Of a DNA stretch of 64,000 nt, positions 1-8,639 are shown piece by piece. Below the pieces are notes generated by a model. It saw only the letters and a program-made list of their open reading frames with translations. It did no database searches and was not told the DNA's origin. Each line of letters opens with the position of its first letter. Positions within the stretch are counted from its first letter, which is position 1. A program made the translations under genes and the position numbers. Source of the stretch: Hymenobacter psoromatis (GTDB taxonomy: Bacteria > Bacteroidota > Bacteroidia > Cytophagales > Hymenobacteraceae); contig NZ_JAIFAG010000001.1 of the NCBI RefSeq assembly GCF_020012125.1, positions 4,526,001-4,590,000 on the forward strand, given 5' to 3'.

Positions 1-759
1 AAAGGGGTCGATAAGCTAAAAGACAAGGTGGCCCTCATCACGGGCGGCGACTCGGGCATTGGGCGGGCCGTGGCCGTGCACTTTGCCACCGAGGGGGCCG
101 ATGTGGCCATCTGCTACTTCCCTACTGAGCAGCAGGATGCTGAAAAAACCCAGGAGCTGGTGCAGGGCCGCGGCCGCCGCTGCCTGCTACTACCCGGCGA
201 CCTTAAACAGCGCGACTTTTGCCGCGAAATTGTGGAGCGCACCGTGGCCGAATACGGCAAGCTGGATGTACTGGTGAACAACGCGGCCGAGCAAAACTGG
301 CACGACACGCTGGAGGAGATTACGGATGATGAGCTGGACAGTATTTTCAACCTCAACATTATCGCCATGTTCCGCATCACGCGGGCGGCGCTCAAGTACC
401 TCAAGGAAGGCGCAGCCATCATCAACACCACCTCGGTGAACGCCTACAAGGGCAACGAGATGCTGCTCGACTACACCTCCACCAAGGGCGCGATTGAGGC
501 ATTCACGCGGGCCTTGTCGTTGCAGCTCATTAAGAAAGGCATTCGGGTGAACTCGGTGGCGCCGGGTCCCATCTGGACGCCGTTTATTGTGGGGGTAGGG
601 CTGCTGAAGCTGCCGCTTTTCGGCCACGATACGCCAATGGGCCGCGCCGGCCAGCCTTCGGAAGTGGCCCCGGCCTACGTGTTTCTGGCCTCGGAAGATG
701 CTTCGTACTTCTCGGGCCAGACGTTGCACCCCAACGGCGGCTCAGTGGTCAATGCGTAA
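1..759 (+). CDS. SDR-family oxidoreductase, 5' end missing
   Basis: Short-chain dehydrogenase/reductase, probably NAD(P)-dependent with unknown substrate. The frame is open to the first base of the window, so the true start lies outside; the first possible start (GTG at 28) falls inside the Rossmann region and is not the real one. Visible motifs are the cofactor loop TGGDSGIGR, the NNAA motif, and the catalytic Ser (TTSVNAY) with YxxxK (YTSTK). The C-terminal GQTLHPNGG is typical of the subgroup with general stress protein 39. That family is about 280-290 residues, so roughly 40 are missing. Family certain, substrate unknown. Confidence 0.93.
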   Translation, partial: KGVDKLKDKVALITGGDSGIGRAVAVHFATEGADVAICYFPTEQQDAEKTQELVQGRGRRCLLLPGDLKQRDFCREIVERTVAEYGKLDVLVNNAAEQNWHDTLEEITDDELDSIFNLNIIAMFRITRAALKYLKEGAAIINTTSVNAYKGNEMLLDYTSTKGAIEAFTRALSLQLIKKGIRVNSVAPGPIWTPFIVGVGLLKLPLFGHDTPMGRAGQPSEVAPAYVFLASEDASYFSGQTLHPNGGSVVNA

Positions 760-791
760 GAGTAAATAAGCAATTCTTACGGAGAAATAGC

Positions 792-827
792 TAGTTGCCA
801 ACTTCTTGCATAAGGAGTTGGCAACTA
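792..827. terminator. 12-bp perfect hairpin after SDR gene
   Basis: Inverted repeat TAGTTGCCAACT at 792-803 and its complement at 816-827, with a 12-nt loop. No T-run follows on either strand, so it may be a weak or factor-dependent terminator or an mRNA 3'-end stabiliser. Confidence 0.45.
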
Positions 828-895
828 TCACTTAGGCCTACCCGTACACAGGGGCTACTTGCGGCCAATGCCGCTACCTCACGCTTTCCAACCTT

Positions 896-1537
896 ATGAA
901 CACCCGTTTTCTTCTTTTAACGGCTGCGGCCGCTTTCGCTTTCGCCTCCTGCTCGCAGGATACCAAAACCACTGAAACGACCACTACGCCGGCCACTACC
1001 AACCAAGTAGCTGCCGTGGACACGCTGGCCTACCGCAACGCCGCCAATACCCTGGCTACCCGCGTGGCCGCCGACCTCAACGCCGCCGATACTACCCTGC
1101 CCACCAAGCTGCGGCCCATCTACTACACCCGCGGCCGGGCCATGAGGGCCATTGAGACGCGCTACGCCACCGATACCACCGGCCGCTACGCCGCTATGAA
1201 GGCTGCTAACGACCAGACTAGCAGTGCGGTGAAAACTACCGTAACGGAGCCCGAGTATAAGACGTACACCAGCAACGCTGGCCAGTACTATGTAGGCCCT
1301 TATACTGCCGCCGTAGCCAAGGCCACCGAAACCAAGCCTAGTCTTGGAGCCCGCGTAGGTCAGGGTTCAGGCATCAAGAAGCTGGAAAACAACGCGGATG
1401 ATAAAAAAGTAAAATACCAGAATGGCGCGAAAATCAAGCGTAGTGATGACGGCTCGCTCAAGATTAAGCGTGCCGACGGTACGAAAATCAAAATTGACGA
1501 GCACGGCCACCGCACGGTGAAGAAAGGTCTGCTCTAG
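896..1537 (+). CDS. predicted lipoprotein, Thr-rich, unknown function
   Basis: 213 residues. A short hydrophobic signal ends in a lipobox-like FASC at about residue 19, so it is probably lipid-anchored. A Thr-rich linker follows. The last 60 residues are Lys/Asp-rich with alternating KIK and DG/DD motifs (KIKRSDDGSLKIKRADGTKIK region), suggesting short beta-strand repeats. I recognise no family. It stands alone and is followed by a good intrinsic terminator. Confidence 0.7.
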   Translation: MNTRFLLLTAAAAFAFASCSQDTKTTETTTTPATTNQVAAVDTLAYRNAANTLATRVAADLNAADTTLPTKLRPIYYTRGRAMRAIETRYATDTTGRYAAMKAANDQTSSAVKTTVTEPEYKTYTSNAGQYYVGPYTAAVAKATETKPSLGARVGQGSGIKKLENNADDKKVKYQNGAKIKRSDDGSLKIKRADGTKIKIDEHGHRTVKKGLL

Positions 1538-1553
1538 ACCTTTTGCTCTATGT

Positions 1554-1592
1554 AAAAAGGCTCGTTTCTCTTTTGAGGAACGGGCCTTTTTT
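1554..1592 (+). terminator. intrinsic terminator after lipoprotein gene
   Basis: Stem AAAAGGCTCGTT with the near-complementary AACGGGCCTTTT (one G-T pair), closed by a small inner hairpin and followed by six T's. Confidence 0.8.
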
Positions 1593-1699
1593 GGATAATT
1601 CGGGGTAGTCGCGCAGCTTGGCTGCGGGCGTGGCCAAGAAGAGAAGTAGTAGGTGTATCTTTCAGCCGCTCAATCAACTAGCGCTTCCTTTTCCTGCTG

Positions 1700-3160
1700 A
1701 TGACAACCTCTGCCTACCCCGTCGCCGCGCCGGCCGTGCCCACGCCGCCCACTGCTTACCGCTTCGCCGCCGAGTTTGCGGCCCTGCGGGCGCAGGCCCC
1801 GGCCCTGCGGGCCGAGGACGTGGCCGCCCGCCGCCAGCGGCTGGCCCGGCTGGCCGATTGGCTGCTGGCCAACCGGGCCGCCATTCAACAGGCGCTGTAC
1901 CAGGATTTTCGGAAGCCGCCTGAAGAAACCGACCTCACCGAAATCTGGCCCTCGCTAACTGAGATTCGGCACAGCAGCCGCGAGCTGAAGCGCTGGGCAG
2001 CCCGGCGCAAAGTGGGCACGCCACTGGCCCTGGCCGGCACTACGGGCTGGGTGCAGGCCGAGCCCAAAGGCGTGGTGCTCATCATCGCACCCTGGAACTA
2101 CCCGTTTTACCTGGCCCTCGACCCGTTGGCCTCGGCCATTGCGGCCGGCAACGCAGTGGTCATCAAGCCCGCTGAGCAAACGCCCGCTACCTCGGCCCTG
2201 CTGTGCCGAATGGCCGAGGAGCTGTTTCGACCCGAGGAGGTGCTGGTGCTGGAGGGGGGTAGGGAAGTGGCCACTGAGCTACTGCGCCTGCCCTGGGACC
2301 ATATTTTTTTTACTGGCTCGCCGCAGGTGGGCAAAATCGTGATGCGCGCCGCCGCCGAGCACCTGAGCGGCCTCACGCTAGAGCTGGGCGGCAAGAGCCC
2401 GGCCATCGTGGATGAAACAGCCAACCTGCGCGATGCGGCCGAGAAAATAGTGTGGGGTAAGTTTCTCAACGCCGGCCAGACCTGCGTGGCCCCCGACTAC
2501 CTGCTGGTGCAGGCCGGCGTGCGCGACCCGCTGCTGGCCGAGTTGCGCCGGGCCATCGGGACGTACTATGGGGCCGACAATGAGGCGATTAAGCAGTCTA
2601 AATCCTACGCCCGCATCGTGAACGAGCACCATTTCGCCCGCCTGGCCGGGCTGCTCGAAGATGCTCAAACGCGCGGGGCTACCGTGGCCCAGGGCGGCGG
2701 CCTCGACGAGCGCCAGTGCTACCTGGAACCCACTATCCTCACCGATGTGCCGGCCGGCGCGGCCGTGCTGGAAGAAGAGATATTTGGCCCGCTGCTGCCC
2801 GTGCTCACCTTCCAAAGCTTGCCCGAAACGGCGGCCTACGTCAACGCCCGCCTCAAGCCGCTGGCGCAGTACGTGTTCACCACCAGCGCTGCTAATCGCC
2901 GCTACCTGCTCGATACCATCGCGGCCGGCGGCGCGGCCGTGAACGAAACCATCATTCAGCTCGCGCACCCCGCGCTACCCTTCGGCGGGGTTGGCAACAG
3001 CGGTTTGGGCAAAGCCCACGGGCACGCCGGTTTCCTGGCTTTCAGCAACGAAAAAGCGGTGCTGCGGCAGCGCGTGGGCCTCACTGGCATCAAGCCCTTC
3101 TACCCCCCTTACACCAGCCGCACGCGCCGCCTGCTGGGCTGGCTGCTGAAGTATTTGTAG
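1700..3160 (+). CDS. aldehyde dehydrogenase (class 3-like)
   Basis: 486 residues, full length. Oxidises an aldehyde to the acid with NAD(P). The substrate-pocket WNYPFYL, the FTGSPQVGK cofactor loop, catalytic Glu in LELGGK (about residue 228) and nucleophile Cys in NAGQTC (about residue 262) are all present, followed by PFGGVGNSG near the C-terminus. The hydrophobic tail and lack of an N-terminal extension match the fatty-aldehyde (ALDH3) group. The stop codon runs into a GGGGTAG heptamer at 3161. Substrate not determined. Confidence 0.93.
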   Translation: MTTSAYPVAAPAVPTPPTAYRFAAEFAALRAQAPALRAEDVAARRQRLARLADWLLANRAAIQQALYQDFRKPPEETDLTEIWPSLTEIRHSSRELKRWAARRKVGTPLALAGTTGWVQAEPKGVVLIIAPWNYPFYLALDPLASAIAAGNAVVIKPAEQTPATSALLCRMAEELFRPEEVLVLEGGREVATELLRLPWDHIFFTGSPQVGKIVMRAAAEHLSGLTLELGGKSPAIVDETANLRDAAEKIVWGKFLNAGQTCVAPDYLLVQAGVRDPLLAELRRAIGTYYGADNEAIKQSKSYARIVNEHHFARLAGLLEDAQTRGATVAQGGGLDERQCYLEPTILTDVPAGAAVLEEEIFGPLLPVLTFQSLPETAAYVNARLKPLAQYVFTTSAANRRYLLDTIAAGGAAVNETIIQLAHPALPFGGVGNSGLGKAHGHAGFLAFSNEKAVLRQRVGLTGIKPFYPPYTSRTRRLLGWLLKYL

Positions 3161-3205
3161 GGGGTAGGCGGCCATATACTTGGAAAAAACGCGCCGATGG
3201 GATAA

Positions 3206-3811
3206 GCTGAGTTACGGGAGCGTCGCTACGCGCCAGAGGAGTACTTCGCTTTGGAAGGAGCCAGCGAGGTGCGCCATGAGTACGTTAAAGGTGAGGTCTT
3301 TGCAATGGCGGGGGCTGGCAAGTCGCATAATCTCTTGGCCCAAAACCTAGCCGCCAGTTTGTGCGGCGCGCTGCGAGGTAAGGGTTATCAAACGTTTATA
3401 GAAGATGTTCGCCTTGTGCTAAAGAAGGACGTACATTACGTCTATCCCGATGTGCTGGTAACCTGCCATCAGGCCGACCGACAGGATGCTTACCTGGTGC
3501 GCAACCCGGTCTTGATTGCCGAAATTCTATCGCCTTCTACCGCCGACTATGACCGCACGGAGGAATTTGCCAATTACCAGAAGCTGCTCAGCCTGCGGCA
3601 CTACCTACTGATTTCGCAGACCTAGTGGGTAGTAGAGTGGTTTCAACGCGATGAGGCCGGGTAGTGGATTTATACACTGCTACCCGAGCCGGCCGCCGTG
3701 CTCGCCATTCCCGACCTAGACCTGACGCTGCCGCTACGCGAGCTGTACGAAGACACCGACGTAGCGCTGCTGCGGGCAACGCCGCTGACTGGGCAAAATG
3801 GAGTAGTGTGA
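3206..3811 (+). pseudogene. Uma2-family (DUF820) endonuclease-like pseudogene
   Basis: Uma2-type PD-(D/E)XK fold remnant. The reading frame from 3206 gives RRYAPEEYFALE, then SEVRHEYVKGEVFAMAG, EDVRL and YPDVLVTC, in the family's usual order. It has no plausible start codon (an in-frame TAA lies at 3203-3205) and two in-frame TAG codons at 3623-3625 and 3662-3664. The rest of the family C-terminus follows in the same frame to a TGA at 3809. Both stops are single-base changes, so the gene is recently dead. A truncated product ending at 3622 is possible but would lack the C-terminus. Confidence 0.85.
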
Positions 3812-3971
3812 AGGGAAAATTAATGTTTACTAACGTGGAAAAAAACAAGTGTCTGTGAGCTTGGTAATTACTTAATAATAAGGTTGGGATAATGCCAGAA
3901 CTCGGCAACGAGTCGGCTACGGGTGCGTAAGAATCGGCGCAGCAGAAGTAGCTGCCCACCCAGCCGCTACC

Positions 3972-4418
3972 ATGACTCCAGCTACTCCATCCTCGCCTTC
4001 GCGGCTCGCTTCCGAAGCGGCCGATGAAAGCCGGGTGCTACCCATTATTGAGGAGCGCGCCACCATTCGGCGCGAGGTAGTGGAAACCGGCCGGGTAGTA
4101 GTAACCAAGCGCGTGCACGAGGCCGACGAGCAGATTGTAGTGCCTGTGCAGCACGACGAAGTGCACTATGAGCGCGTGCCGCTCAACCAGACGCTGCCGG
4201 CCGGCGCGGTGGCCCCTGGCCCGCGCCAGGAGGGCGATACGCTCATCATTCCGGTGCTGCGCGAGGTGGCCGTGGTTGAAAAGCGCCTGCTGCTGGTGGA
4301 AGAGCTGCGCATAACTAAGCGCCAGGTGACGACTGAGCACACCGAGCCGCTGCACCTGCGGCGTGAGGAGGTGCTGGTCGAGCGCCTACCCCCCCGCGAG
4401 CCATCGGCCGCCTCCTAA
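3972..4418 (+). CDS. DUF2382 (YsnF/AvaK-type) stress protein
   Basis: 148 residues made almost entirely of one DUF2382 domain: paired motifs such as VLPIIEERATIRREVVETG and LRREEVLVERLP, rich in Glu, Arg and Val, as expected for its amphipathic repeats. Function in the family is unclear; members are stress- or desiccation-linked. It lies 39 bp upstream of a second DUF2382 protein and is probably cotranscribed with it. Confidence 0.85.
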   Translation: MTPATPSSPSRLASEAADESRVLPIIEERATIRREVVETGRVVVTKRVHEADEQIVVPVQHDEVHYERVPLNQTLPAGAVAPGPRQEGDTLIIPVLREVAVVEKRLLLVEELRITKRQVTTEHTEPLHLRREEVLVERLPPREPSAAS

Positions 4419-4457
4419 GGATTCCCATTTTTTTTCACCCTTTTCTTTCCTTTTCCC

Positions 4458-5279
4458 ATGAGTGCTCAAACCGTAGTTGGAATTTTCAATACCGCCGCTG
4501 AGGCGCAGCAAGCCGTTCAAAACCTGGAGCAAGCCGGGTTCAAGCTTGATTATGTAGACGTGGCTCACCGCGAAACTGCTAATGTCGGTGTGGGCCGCAC
4601 CAGCGATGACAGCATCGGCGGCTTCTTTAGCTCTTTGTTTGGGGGCGATGACAACGCCGATGCCCGCAGCTACACCGCAGCCGCCAAAAATGGCTCGTCG
4701 GTTGTAACCGTGCACGTTGATTCGGCCGACCAAAGCCAGCGCGCCGCCCGTATCCTCGACGATGCCGGTGCCGTGGATGTGGATGGCGGCATAACGGGCG
4801 ATAAGCCCCAGAGCTACCAGGCTGGCCAAACCAACCAGAATTACCAGGCCGACAAGACCAACCAAACCGGCGACAACGTGAAGGCCGAAGTTATCGAGGA
4901 GAACCTGCAAGTGGGCAAGCGCGTGGAGCAAACCGGTGGCGTGCGCCTGCGCTCGCGCATCGTAGAAAAGCCTGTAGAAGCCAGCGTGCGCCTGCGCGAA
5001 GAGCACGTAACGGTGCAGCGCACCCCCGTAGACCGCGTTGCTTCAGAGGCTGACTTTAAAGCCTTCAAGGAAGGTGAGTTGGAAGTGACTGAAAGCGCCG
5101 AGCGCGCCGTAGTAGCCAAAGAGGCCCGCGTAGTGGAAGAAGTATCACTGGGCAAGCAGGTAACCGAGCGCGAGCAAACTATCCATGACACCGTGCGCAA
5201 CACGGAAGTGGACGTGGAGCAAATCCCCGGTAAAACCACCACGACCGATACAACTTACACGGACAAAACCAACAACTAA
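4458..5279 (+). CDS. general stress protein 17M-like N-domain fused to DUF2382
   Basis: 273 residues. Residues about 1-110 resemble the general stress protein 17M / heat-induced YflT domain (VVGIFNTAAEAQQAVQNLEQ, then SIGGFFSSLFGG). A low-complexity Gln/Asn/Thr linker with repeated TNQNYQADKTNQ follows. Residues about 135-265 are a DUF2382 domain with the paired RVEQTGGVRLRSRIVEKPVE and EARVVEEVSLGKQV motifs. It forms a likely two-gene stress operon with the preceding DUF2382 gene and ends at a strong terminator. Confidence 0.87.
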   Translation: MSAQTVVGIFNTAAEAQQAVQNLEQAGFKLDYVDVAHRETANVGVGRTSDDSIGGFFSSLFGGDDNADARSYTAAAKNGSSVVTVHVDSADQSQRAARILDDAGAVDVDGGITGDKPQSYQAGQTNQNYQADKTNQTGDNVKAEVIEENLQVGKRVEQTGGVRLRSRIVEKPVEASVRLREEHVTVQRTPVDRVASEADFKAFKEGELEVTESAERAVVAKEARVVEEVSLGKQVTEREQTIHDTVRNTEVDVEQIPGKTTTTDTTYTDKTNN

Positions 5280-5298
5280 TAACAGTTGGTTTTAAATT

Positions 5299-5336
5299 AA
5301 AAAAGGGGGCTGCCGATATCGGCAACCCCCTTTTTT
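5299..5336 (+). terminator. strong intrinsic terminator after DUF2382 operon
   Basis: GGGGGCTGCCGAT stem with one mismatch, flanked by six A's and six T's, so it could serve both strands. It sits between convergent genes ending at 5279 and 5358. Confidence 0.9.
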
Positions 5337-5357
5337 GCGTTTTAGTGGGAGCGCTCA

Positions 5358-5768
5358 TCATTTCCGCATTTCGGCCTGAATCTGAGCCTGCTTGGTTTGC
5401 ATTTCGCGGTAAGCAGCGGGGCCCAGCACCTGGCGCAGCTCCTTGTCGGAGGCAAGGTTGATGCGCTTGAGGGCCGTGCCAAGCTCTGGTGAGGAGGCGG
5501 GATATTCCTGGCGGGCGGCGTTGGCCTGCCGCACGGTGGAGTTCAGCACTTGGCGCGCCTGGGCGGTTTGCTCGGGAGTGAGGCGCAGCACGGTCGTCAT
5601 GGCATCGGCGAGGTCGCGGGCGGCGGTGGGAGGGGTAGGGGTGTCCGCTGAGCGCGTGACTGCGACCGGCGGCGGGGCCGGCGCATCGCGGTGGCGGTGA
5701 AAGATGGAGCAGCCAGCAGCCAGCAAGCTCAGGGCCAGGGCCGGTAGCGTAAAGCGGGTAGAACTCAT
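5358..5768 (-). CDS. small predicted lipoprotein with LTPEQ helical motif
   Basis: 136 residues from the ATG at 5768. An upstream in-frame ATG at 5828 would place a charged stretch before the signal, so the inner start is preferred. The signal ends in LLAAGC (lipobox). A Pro-rich linker with TPTPP follows (its DNA holds a GGGGTAG heptamer at 5632), then two predicted helices with RLTPEQTAQARQVL, reminiscent of Spy/LTXXQ periplasmic chaperone-like proteins. Exact family not recognised. Confidence 0.7.
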   Translation of the reverse strand: MSSTRFTLPALALSLLAAGCSIFHRHRDAPAPPPVAVTRSADTPTPPTAARDLADAMTTVLRLTPEQTAQARQVLNSTVRQANAARQEYPASSPELGTALKRINLASDKELRQVLGPAAYREMQTKQAQIQAEMRK

Positions 5769-5879
5769 AAGGTGGCGGCCGAGGGCCAATGGAAAGAAGT
5801 AGGACCAGGATACGCAGAAAATGGCCACCTGGTACAGCTTTCCCCCAAACCGCCTTGGTATAAAGTATGGCCCTACCCC

Positions 5880-8420
5880 CTATCTGGTCAGTACACGGCT
5901 CATCACGCGCTCGGCGTGCAGGTCGCCGGCAATCTGGGCTAGCACGTCGCGCAGTAGCAGCTCCACGGTTTCTACCAGTATGCGCAGCGGCTCCAGGGCG
6001 AAGGCCCCGGCCCAGCAGTTGATTTTTTCGACGGGCGGCAGGGCCTGCCAGGCGTTGAGGTGCTGCAGGCTGGGCTTGAGTGTGTGGGCCGTGCTTTTGA
6101 GCAGCACCACATCGGCCTCGCGCAGCCCGCGGCGCAGGTCGCGCAGGGCTTCCTGGCAGCTATCTGCGAACGTCTGGAGCATAAAGAGCACGAAGTCCGG
6201 GTCGTTCTGCCCGGCTTTGAGCAGGTCGTCGATGCTGTAGAGGCTAGCATCGGGCCGGGCTATCCCCGCTGGCTTGGGGGGGCGTAGGGGCTCCGGCTCG
6301 GCGGGGGCGGCCGCCCCCGCCGAGCCCGGCACTATCCATTCGAGCAGCAGCTGAAGCAACTGCGCTTCCTGAAAGGGCTTGGCCAGGTAGCCATTCATGC
6401 CGGCCGCCAGGCATTTTTCGCGCTCCCCGCTGATGGCGTTGGCCGTGAGGGCCAGAATGGGGGTAGGCAGGTTTAGCTGCTGGCGCAGCACGGCGGTGGC
6501 CGCGTAGCCATCCATCACGGGCATCTGCACGTCCATCAGCACCAGGTCGAAGCGCTGATGCTGGGCCAGCTCCACGGCCTGGGCTCCGTGTTCGGCTTCA
6601 GTTACCAGGATATCGGCCTGAGTCATGAACGACTTGGCAATCTGGCGGTTAAATAAATTATCTTCCACCAGCAATACGCGCCGGCCGCGTAGCAAAGCCC
6701 GGTGCTGGGCCGTGAGGGGCGGCAGTTTGCGGCGCGGCACGGCCTGCGGCGGCCCCACTGGTAAGTGCAGCACGAAGCGGGTGGTAGTACCCTTATTTTT
6801 CTGGCTGCTCACCTGAATCTCGCTGCCCATGAGCCGCACCAGGTCGCGGCAGATGCTCAGGCCCAGCCCCGTGCCCCCAAACTCGCGCGTCACCGACGAG
6901 TCGGCCTGGCTGAACTCCGTGAACATGGTCGTCAGGTACGCCGGGTCGATGCCAATGCCGGTGTCCGTCACCCGAAACTCCAGGGCCACAGTATCGGCGG
7001 GTACCTCGGGGCTGTTGTTCAGCAGCTGGCACGCCACCGTTACGGACCCTTTATTCGTGAACTTCAAGGCATTATCAGCCAGATTGAGTAGTACTTGCCG
7101 GATGCGGGAGGGGTCGCCGAGCAGCACGGGCGGCACCTGCGGCCCCAGCTCTAGCAGCAGGCTCAGGCCCTTTTCGGCGGCCTTGAAGCGTAGCGTCTGC
7201 TCTACCTGGGCCAGCAGGTGGGTAGGCGCAAAGCCAATGATTTCGAGCACCAGCTTGCCAGCTTCCAGCTTCGAGAGGTCGAGTACGTCGTTGATGATGA
7301 CGAGCAGGTTTTCGGCCGAGGTAGCAATGGCCTGCTGGTAGCTCAGCTGGTCGTCGGCGAGCGCGGTTTTGGCCAGCAGCTGGCTCATGCCCAGGATGGC
7401 ATTCATGGGCGTGCGAATCTCGTGGCTCATATTGGCCAGAAACGTCTCCTTGACCCGCGCCGACTCCTCGGCTACTACCTTGGCCTGGGTTAGTGTCTGC
7501 TCGGCCCGCACCCGCTCCGTGATATCGAGCCCGTAGCACACCAGCAGGTGGAGTGCCCCATCAGGATAAAAAACCGGCTGGATGCAGCGCAGCAAATGGC
7601 GCGTGCCATCGGGCCGCGCAAACTGCTCCTCGTAGCTCACGGACTGGCGGGTGCGCGCGGCCTGCTCAAAGCGCACGCGCCGCTCCTCGGCCATCGCGCG
7701 GGGCCGGTTGGTGCGGGCAAAATACGCAAAATTATCGCGCCCGATAACCCACTCGCGCACGACCGGGTCTTTTATACCGCACTCATTCACAAAAAGATAG
7801 TGGTGGCGCGCGTCAAAAACGCCAACGTCGGTCGGCAGTTGATTAAGCACCAGCTCGTAAAAGGCGCGCTGCTCGGCCAGCTGCTGCTCGGCCTGGTAGC
7901 GCTTGGTAATATCCACGCCCGATGCCACCATAAAGCGCAGCTCCCCATCGGGCCCAAACAGTGGCTGAAAGCGCCGCACCTGCCGCCGCGGACCGTGCCC
8001 GGTAGCCAGGCTTTCTTCCCAGCGTACTTCGGCCCGCGTGCGGCGCGCCTCCTCATAGTAACCCTGGTACGCAGCGGCCAGCTCGGTAGGCAGCTGAATG
8101 TGAGTGCAATAGTCCTCATTCGTTTTGCCCAATGCCCACGCCCGCACGGTCGGGTCTCTGATGGCGGCCGAATTGATGAAGCAGAAACGCAGGTCGGCAT
8201 CGTACACGGCCACGTTCACGGCCAGCGCGTTGAGCACGCCTTCGTAAAACTCCCGCTGCTCCGTTAGCTGCTGCCTGGTAGCGGCCAACTGCCGCTCGGC
8301 CGCGGCTAGCGCTTGTCGCAGCTCCGCAAGCTCTGCCTCGGTGCTGGCTGCTTGCCTGGCAGTCGTTCCGAGCTGAGTAAGCGCAACTGGTGAATGGTTA
8401 GCGGAAATAAAATCAGGCAT
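5880..8420 (-). CDS. hybrid histidine kinase: PAS-PAS-HisKA-HATPase-REC-HPt
   Basis: 846 residues, soluble (no membrane segment seen). After a coiled coil (about 25-60) come two PAS-like sensor domains (about 60-175 and 185-305), each ending with a PAC-like GVDITKR / GLDITER motif. HisKA follows with His at about 333 in MSHEIRTPMN, then a HATPase domain (NALKF N-box, DTGIGI, GTGLGLSI), a receiver domain with phospho-acceptor Asp at about 630 (DVQMPVMDG), and an HPt domain with His at about 779 (AHTLK). A complete phosphorelay in one chain; no output regulator is adjacent, so the partner must be encoded elsewhere. Confidence 0.95.
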   Translation of the reverse strand: MPDFISANHSPVALTQLGTTARQAASTEAELAELRQALAAAERQLAATRQQLTEQREFYEGVLNALAVNVAVYDADLRFCFINSAAIRDPTVRAWALGKTNEDYCTHIQLPTELAAAYQGYYEEARRTRAEVRWEESLATGHGPRRQVRRFQPLFGPDGELRFMVASGVDITKRYQAEQQLAEQRAFYELVLNQLPTDVGVFDARHHYLFVNECGIKDPVVREWVIGRDNFAYFARTNRPRAMAEERRVRFEQAARTRQSVSYEEQFARPDGTRHLLRCIQPVFYPDGALHLLVCYGLDITERVRAEQTLTQAKVVAEESARVKETFLANMSHEIRTPMNAILGMSQLLAKTALADDQLSYQQAIATSAENLLVIINDVLDLSKLEAGKLVLEIIGFAPTHLLAQVEQTLRFKAAEKGLSLLLELGPQVPPVLLGDPSRIRQVLLNLADNALKFTNKGSVTVACQLLNNSPEVPADTVALEFRVTDTGIGIDPAYLTTMFTEFSQADSSVTREFGGTGLGLSICRDLVRLMGSEIQVSSQKNKGTTTRFVLHLPVGPPQAVPRRKLPPLTAQHRALLRGRRVLLVEDNLFNRQIAKSFMTQADILVTEAEHGAQAVELAQHQRFDLVLMDVQMPVMDGYAATAVLRQQLNLPTPILALTANAISGEREKCLAAGMNGYLAKPFQEAQLLQLLLEWIVPGSAGAAAPAEPEPLRPPKPAGIARPDASLYSIDDLLKAGQNDPDFVLFMLQTFADSCQEALRDLRRGLREADVVLLKSTAHTLKPSLQHLNAWQALPPVEKINCWAGAFALEPLRILVETVELLLRDVLAQIAGDLHAERVMSRVLTR

Positions 8421-8639
8421 ATAAGCTGCACATACAAACGGCGTAGTAGCAAATATACAGGTAACACAAGTAGCAAAAGTATTGAGGGTTAGTTTTTTAT
8501 GTAAAAAAAAATGTAATTATAACAAGTAAAATTACTAATTTTCTTGTTCATCAGCGTTCGCGCTGGCTGCTTGGCCGCAGTCTCACATAGCAGGCCATTG
8601 ACTACCAATAATTTAAGGTTTGCAATGAAGACGGCCTGG

